In this document: positions 7,676-11,675 of the stretch, one piece after another | Numbering within the stretch: the stretch's first letter is position 1 | How the letters are laid out: each line of letters begins with the position of its first letter | Source: JBDHTS01 sp044220535 | GTDB taxonomy: Bacteria > Pseudomonadota > Alphaproteobacteria > Micavibrionales > Micavibrionaceae | Assembly (NCBI GenBank): GCA_044220535.1 | Contig: JBGAQU010000085.1 | Coordinates: forward strand, 1-11,675 | Direction: 5' to 3' | DNA: 11,675 bases | Made by a program: the position numbers and the translations under genes | The notes under the pieces: generated by a model | What the model was told of the DNA's origin: nothing | Databases searched by the model: none | What the model saw: only the letters and a program-made list of their open reading frames with translations

Positions 7676-7734
7676 TACAGGGGATGGAATACCATGCAAA
7701 CCGCCCTCTGCCAAGCGCGAAAATATGTTTTTTT

Positions 7735-7796
7735 CCTATATCGGCCAGCCCTTTGCGGCAAAAACCTGGCAAACGTACGGCCCCGGCCCGTGTCAA
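7735..7796 (-). promoter_or_regulatory. Possible promoter region of the M23 peptidase gene
   Basis: Read on the minus strand, a perfect -35-like TTGACA (7791-7796) lies in the gap upstream of the M23 gene. No good -10 follows at 17 bases (TTTGCC). A better -10-like TATAGG (7735-7740) sits 16 bases after that TTTGCC, so the true elements are uncertain. The call rests on position and these short matches only. Confidence 0.25.
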
Positions 7797-7857
7797 GGGG
7801 GAAAGCGGTTTTTTGTGAAAAAAGTGGAAAAAATCCGGATGCGGGTTTTAAGCGGTT

Positions 7858-8262
7858 TTATTGACCAGGACACTCACGCGAAATCTCCTGATAGGCAGAG
7901 CCTGAGCCCTTTAAACTGAAACTGTCCGTGGTTTTCGTTCCGCGCGATGACATGCCCTTGATCACCATTTTCGAACCCTTGCGCATCGTCTCGGTGATCA
8001 GCTTGTCGTCACCCGCGCTTTTCGCCCAGGCCGTGTCATCCTTAGTGAATAACGTGAAATTTTTACTGTCAATCGACAACGACACATCACTGCCCGGCTT
8101 GTAACCATAGCCCGCAACATAGCTGAACACGTTGCGGCTGTGTTCGGCGGGACGATGGGTGATCAGCGCGTAAACATCGCCGCGGCTTTTGCCCTTCGCG
8201 CCGTCCTGCGTATCGGGCTTGCCCGCCATGTAACAGATTTTACCGATCCGCTGGATCCCCAT
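7858..8262 (-). CDS. IalB family (invasion-associated locus B) protein, N terminus missing
   Basis: IalB-type proteins are secreted alphaproteobacterial proteins of roughly 170-190 residues with a signal peptide. Here 134 residues are open. The match begins at GKICYMAGKP (about 7-16) and continues through RGDVYALITHRPAEHSRNV, VAGYGYKPGS, FTLFTKDDTAWA, and the C-terminal GSKMVIKGMSSRGTKTTD and SFSLKGSGSAYQEISRECP. The family's signal peptide and GDW-type N-terminal segment are absent. Only six codons (MGIQRI) precede the match, and TGA and TAA stand directly upstream in frame with no ribosome site. The break coincides with the edge of a perfect 140-bp inverted repeat (codons over 8106-8245). 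I judge it a broken gene or the product of a misassembly; without a signal peptide the product could not reach the periplasm. Confidence 0.8.
   Translation of the reverse strand: MGIQRIGKICYMAGKPDTQDGAKGKSRGDVYALITHRPAEHSRNVFSYVAGYGYKPGSDVSLSIDSKNFTLFTKDDTAWAKSAGDDKLITETMRKGSKMVIKGMSSRGTKTTDSFSLKGSGSAYQEISRECPGQ
8106..8245 (-). repeat. Left arm of a perfect 140-bp inverted repeat
   Basis: Every base of the reverse complement of this segment matches 8630-8769. This arm is read in the minus strand as the middle of the IalB-like gene, and its downstream side continues naturally into the rest of IalB, so this is the original copy. The match stops sharply at both ends: beyond CTATG the arms continue GTTAC here and ACTCC in the other copy, and before CGGTAAAATC they read GGAT and GACCG respectively. 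Confidence 0.97.
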
Positions 8263-8629
8263 TTATCATGCTGGGCGATGTGACACCAGCGCGCCCGCGT
8301 ACGCGTTCAGGATCAACGACAAACGGCGACATGAAAACCAAAAAGTTTGCGCATCGCGGCCGCCTGCAGCTAAAACGCTGCGCCGGACCTGCTGGTGGAG
8401 ATACTGCATGGCCTTCTGTTCAATCACCGGAATCAGTCAACAAAGCATGAGGCCGAGATCCGGCTTACACTGCGCTTCGGATCCGCTGGGCCTTCGTTCG
8501 TCACGCCTATGGCGGGGGTGCGTATGATTGCCGCGTGAAGATTTGAGCCCCGTGAAACCGCCTATCGGCACCAGCGCCGCTATGAACGCTCGAGGATCTG
8601 CTGACCCACGCCGGGCGGTCGCGAGACCG
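8246..8629. other. 384-bp segment between the inverted arms, no convincing gene
   Basis: I found no frame here with recognisable protein similarity on either strand. It should contain the 5' ends of the IalB and sigma genes, yet neither an IalB signal peptide nor sigma region 2 can be read in any frame. The left edge is a palindrome, GATCC-GCT-GGATC (8246-8258). The right edge is a hairpin, GCGGTC-GCGA-GACCGC (8615-8630), whose last base is the first base of the right arm. GATCCGCTGG occurs twice (8246 and 8479). An imperfect hairpin at 8502-8520 (CACGCC-TAT-GGCGGGGGTG) resembles dispersed alphaproteobacterial palindromes whose translation reads VTPxxAGV. A short frame at 8268-8450 has no features of a real gene. 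Confidence 0.6.
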
Positions 8630-8769
8630 CGGTAAAATCTGTTACATGGCGGGCAAGCCCGATACGCAGGACGGCGCGAAGGGCAAAAGCCGCGGCGATG
8701 TTTACGCGCTGATCACCCATCGTCCCGCCGAACACAGCCGCAACGTGTTCAGCTATGTTGCGGGCTATG
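8630..8769 (+). repeat. Right arm of a perfect 140-bp inverted repeat
   Basis: This is an exact inverted copy of 8106-8245. It carries IalB codons on the plus strand, from the segment around GKICYMAGKP to VAGY, and joins in frame to ECF sigma codons beginning DSTKAAASTW. It is the misplaced copy, because its downstream side is sigma factor sequence, not IalB. No difference has accumulated between the arms, so the duplication is very recent, is maintained by gene conversion, or is an artefact. Confidence 0.97.
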
Positions 8770-9122
8770 ACTCCACGAAAGCCGCCGCCAGCACCTGGAT
8801 CTTCACCATCGCAAGGAACAAGCGGATCGACTATGTCCGCAAGACCCGCCACCCGGAACCGGAAGGCGAACTGGACCGTGCGGAAGACCACGCCCCCCGC
8901 GCCGATGAAACCCTGAACCTGACCGAGGAAGCCGCCGCGCTGGCGGAAGCGATAAAAAAACTGCCGCCCGAGCAGGCCGAACTGATCCAAAAGGCTTTTT
9001 TCGAAGAAAAAAGCCATAGTGACATCGCTGCCGAAACCAATCTGCCGCTCGGAACCGTCAAGTCCCGGATCCGGCTGGCGCTGGACCGGATGCGATCGGG
9101 CTTGAAAGGACTAGCCGCATGA
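8646..9122 (+). CDS. ECF sigma factor (RpoE/ChrR-type) with chimeric, IalB-derived N terminus
   Basis: The open frame has 158 residues. Residues 1-41 come from IalB through the 140-bp inverted repeat, and the ATG used is an internal Met codon of IalB (from CYMAG) with no ribosome site. Sigma sequence begins at residue 42. The end of region 2 follows, with STWIFTIARNKRIDYVRK (49-66) for -10 recognition. After a charged linker comes region 4 (about 98-150), with a helix-turn-helix in SHSDIAAETNLPLGTVKSRI (123-142) for -35 recognition. Core-binding regions 2.1-2.2, normally about 60 residues before this point, are missing, so this version should not bind RNA polymerase normally. The stop overlaps the anti-sigma gene start as ATGA, the usual pairing. 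Sigma family assignment is firm; whether this gene is really broken in the cell depends on the repeat being real. Confidence 0.85.
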   Translation: MAGKPDTQDGAKGKSRGDVYALITHRPAEHSRNVFSYVAGYDSTKAAASTWIFTIARNKRIDYVRKTRHPEPEGELDRAEDHAPRADETLNLTEEAAALAEAIKKLPPEQAELIQKAFFEEKSHSDIAAETNLPLGTVKSRIRLALDRMRSGLKGLAA

Positions 9123-9781
9123 TAAAACTGATCGCGGACAGCCTGGACGACAGGCGCACCATGCTTCTTCTGGACTACGCCTGCGGCGCTTTGCCGGAAG
9201 GCCCGGCTTTGCTGGTTGCTGCCTGGATGGCCCTGTCACCCGAAATCTGGCGCAACGTGCGGCACCTGGAAGCCTTGGGGGGGGCGCTGATGAGTCAGGG
9301 CTGCACGCCCGTGCGCATGAAGGATGACAGCCTGCGTCAGGTCCTGGGACGTCTGGACGGGCTGAGACAAACTCCTGAGATCGCGCCGCAAGCCCAGCCA
9401 GGCCTGCCTTGGCCGCTTTGCAGTTATCTGAGCTGTGCGGATTCCGCATGGACGCCTGTCGGGCGCGGTATCCGCATGTTTGATTTGCCGGTACAGCCCC
9501 ATCCCGGCCATGCAGCGGTGATGAAGCTGCAGCCCAACGCCTGCGCCCCGCCGCCGCGCTGCGACCATGTGGAGATGGCGCTGGTGCTGGAAGGCGCGGG
9601 CCATGACGGGCAAATGCTATACCGCCGGGGTGAACTCATTATCCGCGAAAACGCCTGCGACACGCGCTTCACCGCACAGCGCGAAGGCTGCCTGTCCTTT
9701 GTGGTCAGTGACGGTCCAGGCCCTGCACAAAAACAGGTTTCAGCGTTTGGTAGATTTTTAAAATCACTGTTCGGGCGTTAA
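9119..9781 (+). CDS. ChrR-like anti-sigma factor with degenerate metal sites
   Basis: This gene encodes 220 residues; its start overlaps the sigma stop by four bases, with AAAGGA upstream. ChrR proteins hold their ECF sigma inactive and release it under singlet oxygen or related stress. The N-terminal anti-sigma fold is recognisable in LLLDYACGALPEGPALLVAAWMALSPEIW (16-44 region), followed by LEALGGALM. In ChrR the corresponding ATHLxLCxEC supplies His and two Cys for zinc; here those positions read Trp36, Ser40 and Ile43. The C-terminal half resembles the ChrR cupin: RGIRMFDLPV (116-125), CDHVEMALVLEGAG (148-161), RRGELII (169-175) and EGCLSFVVSDGP (189-200). Most cupin His ligands are also replaced, although Cys148, His150 and Glu152 lie close together. 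The identification comes from pattern and gene pairing; the loss of zinc ligands is my alignment by eye. Confidence 0.8.
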   Translation: MIKLIADSLDDRRTMLLLDYACGALPEGPALLVAAWMALSPEIWRNVRHLEALGGALMSQGCTPVRMKDDSLRQVLGRLDGLRQTPEIAPQAQPGLPWPLCSYLSCADSAWTPVGRGIRMFDLPVQPHPGHAAVMKLQPNACAPPPRCDHVEMALVLEGAGHDGQMLYRRGELIIRENACDTRFTAQREGCLSFVVSDGPGPAQKQVSAFGRFLKSLFGR

Positions 9782-10314
9782 GTCTTTTCCGACCGGATAA
9801 ACCGCCGCAAACCCTGCGTATGTTTTTTCATGGGTTCCACAGGCCCGCCGACGCGCACCGGCCGTTCCGCGAAGCGCCCCATCGACAGCATGCGGTCATA
9901 CATGGCGATCGCGCCCGCGACGCCGACATTGACGCAAAACTTCATCGGAATCTTGATCAGGAAATCACAGCGCTCCTGCAATGCGGGTGACAGGCTGCCC
10001 ATTTCCGGCCCCAGCACATAGGCCGCCCGCACCGGATGGCGGAAGGACGGCATGTCGATGGACTCGTCCGTCAGCTCAATCCCCACCAGCTGGCAACCCT
10101 TCGGCAGGCTCAGATCAGCAACGGTTTCATACTGATGATACGGTACATGGTCGAGCGCGCCTGACGTATCCGACATCCGCATCGCCCGCACATCGACCGC
10201 CGGGGCGATGGTGAAAAAGAAACTGGCCCCGAAAGAATGGGCGGAGCGCAGCAAGGTGCCAACATTCTGCTCCTTGCTGATCTGTTCCACGCCAATGCCG
10301 AAATAACCGCGCAT
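9778..10314 (-). CDS. SpoU/TrmH family RNA 2'-O-methyltransferase
   Basis: Members of this family (SPOUT superfamily) methylate ribose 2'-OH of tRNA or rRNA with S-adenosylmethionine bound in a trefoil knot. The 178-residue protein has the three motifs: NVGTLLRSAHSFGA (17-30, with the catalytic-type Asn17 and Arg23), YVLGPEMGSLS (99-109) and IPMKFCVNVGVAGAIAMYDR (122-141). No extra RNA-binding domain is present beyond a basic C-terminal tail. The target RNA cannot be read from the sequence. The ATG at 10314 has no ribosome site; a heptamer array begins two bases upstream. The stop overlaps the convergent anti-sigma stop by four bases (9778-9781). It probably shares a transcript with the aminotransferase gene 45 bases upstream. 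Confidence 0.93.
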   Translation of the reverse strand: MRGYFGIGVEQISKEQNVGTLLRSAHSFGASFFFTIAPAVDVRAMRMSDTSGALDHVPYHQYETVADLSLPKGCQLVGIELTDESIDMPSFRHPVRAAYVLGPEMGSLSPALQERCDFLIKIPMKFCVNVGVAGAIAMYDRMLSMGRFAERPVRVGGPVEPMKKHTQGLRRFIRSEKT

Positions 10315-10316
10315 TT

Positions 10317-10379
10317 CAGTTTACAGTCCACAGTTTCCAGTTTTTAGCGTGTAAACTGTTCACTGTACACTGTTAACTG
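10317..10379. repeat. Symmetrical inverted array of degenerate heptamers
   Basis: Four direct heptamers of the form CAGTNNN (10317-10344) are followed by one 7-base spacer TAGCGTG (10345-10351) and four heptamers of the reverse form NNNACTG (10352-10379). Every unit keeps exact 7-base phase. Folded about the spacer, the 28-base arms pair at about 21 positions. On the minus strand the array encodes the final residues (TVNSVQ, then TGA) of the aminotransferase and ends two bases before the methyltransferase ATG. Such units resemble the short tandem heptamer repeats seen in some bacteria; function is unknown. A terminator, or a stem limiting translation of the downstream gene, is possible. Confidence 0.85.
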
Positions 10380-11571
10380 TGCTGTCCAGCCGGTCCAGCG
10401 CCTCACCCAGGCGGGCTTGCGAGATGGCGAAGCAAATCCGCATATAGCTTTTGCCCATCTGGCCAAAAGCGCAGCCAGGGGCCAGCAGCAGGCCGGAGCG
10501 GTCGATCAGATCGCGGGCGAGTTGCAGGCAGTCCTGCTGCCCCCTGACTTTAAAGAACCCATAGAAGGCGGCGTCCGGTGTATCGCAAACAATGCGGTCA
10601 TTGGCGTTGAACCGTTCCACCATATAGCTGCGGTTGCCGCGCCATAAATCAATTTGGTCTTTCAGAAACCCTTCGCCATGGCGAAGCGCGGCAATGCCGC
10701 CAAACTGCGTGAAGGTCGGGGGGCCCATCGTGTTGTAGAGGGCGAGGTCGCGGATATGCTGTTCCGCGCCCTCCGGCATCACCAGCCAGCCGAGACGCCA
10801 GCCCGTCATCGCCCAGCCTTTGGAAAAGCTGTTGACCACGAACACTTTGTCATCGCCGGTCGCATATTCCAGGAAACTCGGCGCGTGCAGCCCGTCATAG
10901 ACGATGCGGCTATAAACTTCATCCGCGACGATCCATAGATCCCGCTCCCGCGCGAAATCCAGCACGGCCTTGATTTCATCGCGCGACATCGTCCAGCCGG
11001 TCGGGTTGGACGGCGTGGTGATCAGCAGCACACGGGTTTTATCCGTCACCGAAGCAAACAGTTCTTCGAGATCGAGGCTCCACGCCCCTTCATTGTTTTT
11101 CAGCGCGACCTCACGGATGCGGCCTTCCGCCAGCTCGATGATGCTGAGCAAATTCTTCCAGATTGGCGTCACCGCCACCACTTCGTCGTTTTCATGGATA
11201 AGGGCGGCCAGCGCCAGATACATGGCCGTGGTGCCGGAACTGGTCGCGGCAATGCGGCCCACGGGCACGGTCAGCCCGTAAATGCGGCCATAGTAATCGG
11301 AGATTTCCTGGCGCAGCGCGTCGAGGCCCAGCGCGCTGTCGTAAAAAGTCTTACCCGATGCCATCGCTTCAGTCGCGGCCTGGCAGATAAAATCCGGCGT
11401 CTTCTGTTCGCCCTGCCCCTGGCCGAGGAACAAAATATCCGGCTTGCCGCGGCCGTAGCGGATAATCTCCGCCCCCGGATTGGACGCAAGGCTGGAAACG
11501 GAACGGCGCAAATTGAGAGAGGTCCGGTCGTTGATAACAAAATCCGGCTGGGATTTCAGCATAGGTCGCAT
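10360..11571 (-). CDS. Class I/II PLP-dependent aminotransferase
   Basis: This is a fold-type I pyridoxal-phosphate enzyme of 403 residues, normal length for aspartate/aromatic-type aminotransferases. Visible motifs are TSSGTTAMYLAL (110-121, cofactor phosphate loop), TTPSNPTGW (185-193, Asn189), VADEVYSRIVY (215-225, Asp217 pairing with the pyridine nitrogen, Tyr220), NSFSKGWAMTGWRLGW (247-262, Schiff-base Lys251, Arg259) and MRICFA (377-382, Arg378 for the substrate carboxylate). All catalytic residues are intact. The amino donor and acceptor cannot be assigned; aspartate, alanine or aromatic amino acids are all possible. The ATG at 11571 is the first in frame; another Met follows three codons later and neither has a clear ribosome site. 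The C terminus is built from the heptamer array. Confidence 0.93.
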   Translation of the reverse strand: MRPMLKSQPDFVINDRTSLNLRRSVSSLASNPGAEIIRYGRGKPDILFLGQGQGEQKTPDFICQAATEAMASGKTFYDSALGLDALRQEISDYYGRIYGLTVPVGRIAATSSGTTAMYLALAALIHENDEVVAVTPIWKNLLSIIELAEGRIREVALKNNEGAWSLDLEELFASVTDKTRVLLITTPSNPTGWTMSRDEIKAVLDFARERDLWIVADEVYSRIVYDGLHAPSFLEYATGDDKVFVVNSFSKGWAMTGWRLGWLVMPEGAEQHIRDLALYNTMGPPTFTQFGGIAALRHGEGFLKDQIDLWRGNRSYMVERFNANDRIVCDTPDAAFYGFFKVRGQQDCLQLARDLIDRSGLLLAPGCAFGQMGKSYMRICFAISQARLGEALDRLDSTVNSVQ

Positions 11572-11675
11572 GGGTCATAGTCCGCTTTTGAATGTTGGGA
11601 GATTTTTTAAGTCTGTTCGCGCCATTGCGCTATGTCATGAGGATGTGCGGGACTAACCCGCCGCGCACGCGCAGG

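Noticed and set aside
7676..7714. N-terminal extension of the M23 peptidase to a TTG at 7714
   Set aside because: Possible, but it uses a rarer start with no ribosome site and adds 13 residues without a recognisable feature. The ATG at 7675 was preferred, with low certainty.
7803..7859. Direct repeat AAGCGGTTTT (7803-7812 and 7850-7859) as a terminator or operator
   Set aside because: It is only 10 bases, in a T-rich stretch, with no stem followed by a T-run in the direction of the IalB-like gene.
7725..7919. 64-codon open frame on the plus strand in the M23/IalB gap
   Set aside because: It has no ribosome site or family resemblance, overlaps the IalB 3' end, and has low-complexity Lys/Phe content from A/T-rich runs.
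8268..8450. 60-codon open frame with a start reading MKTKKFA inside it
   Set aside because: The basic start suggested a signal peptide, but no hydrophobic stretch follows in any frame and it ends without similarity to IalB or sigma sequence.
8580..9017. 145-codon minus-strand frame opposite the sigma gene
   Set aside because: It is the reverse-frame shadow of sigma codons; the Gly/Phe/Arg-rich translation has no domain.
10317..10379. CRISPR-like repeat array
   Set aside because: Units are 7 bases with no unique spacers, and the array reverses orientation about its centre.

Overview
The window looks like the chromosome of an alphaproteobacterium. The main support is a caa3/aa3 cytochrome c oxidase assembly cluster in typical alphaproteobacterial order (ctaB, a tiny one-helix protein, ctaG, ctaE, DUF983, SURF1). 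An ECF sigma factor of the RpoE/ChrR type, an IalB-family protein and an FCVNVG-type SpoU methyltransferase agree with this. All assignments rest on reading translations by eye; no database was searched.

Layout. Positions 2-2110 (+) hold the 3' part of a large tandem M16 peptidase gene that begins outside the window. Positions 2155-6139 (+) are a tightly packed, probably translationally coupled operon: heme O synthase CtaB, a 39-residue CoxF-like membrane protein, an unrecognised 124-residue secreted protein, the copper chaperone CtaG/Cox11, oxidase subunit III, a DUF983 zinc-ribbon membrane protein, and SURF1. Most of these genes overlap by 1-11 bases. The subunit I and II genes that often precede ctaB are not next to it. 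SURF1 runs 15 bases into a convergent M23 peptidase gene (6125-7675, -).

Positions 7858-9781 are the odd part. A minus-strand IalB-like gene lacks its signal peptide and N-terminal third. A plus-strand ECF sigma gene lacks most of region 2. In its place sits a 140-bp inverted copy of the middle of the IalB gene, identical at every base (8106-8245 against 8630-8769). The two arms flank 384 bp (8246-8629) with no convincing gene and with a small palindrome at each edge. This is either a recent duplicative inversion that broke two divergent genes, an invertible segment, or an assembly or amplification chimera; the sequence alone cannot decide. Downstream and overlapping the sigma gene is a ChrR-like anti-sigma gene whose zinc ligands appear to be lost.

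Positions 9778-11571 (-) hold a class I aminotransferase gene followed by a SpoU-family RNA methyltransferase gene. Between them is a symmetrical array of degenerate heptamers (10317-10379) that forms the last codons of the first gene and lies against the start codon of the second. In positions 11572-11675 I see only the probable upstream region of the aminotransferase. I found no tRNA, rRNA, CRISPR array or intact insertion sequence.
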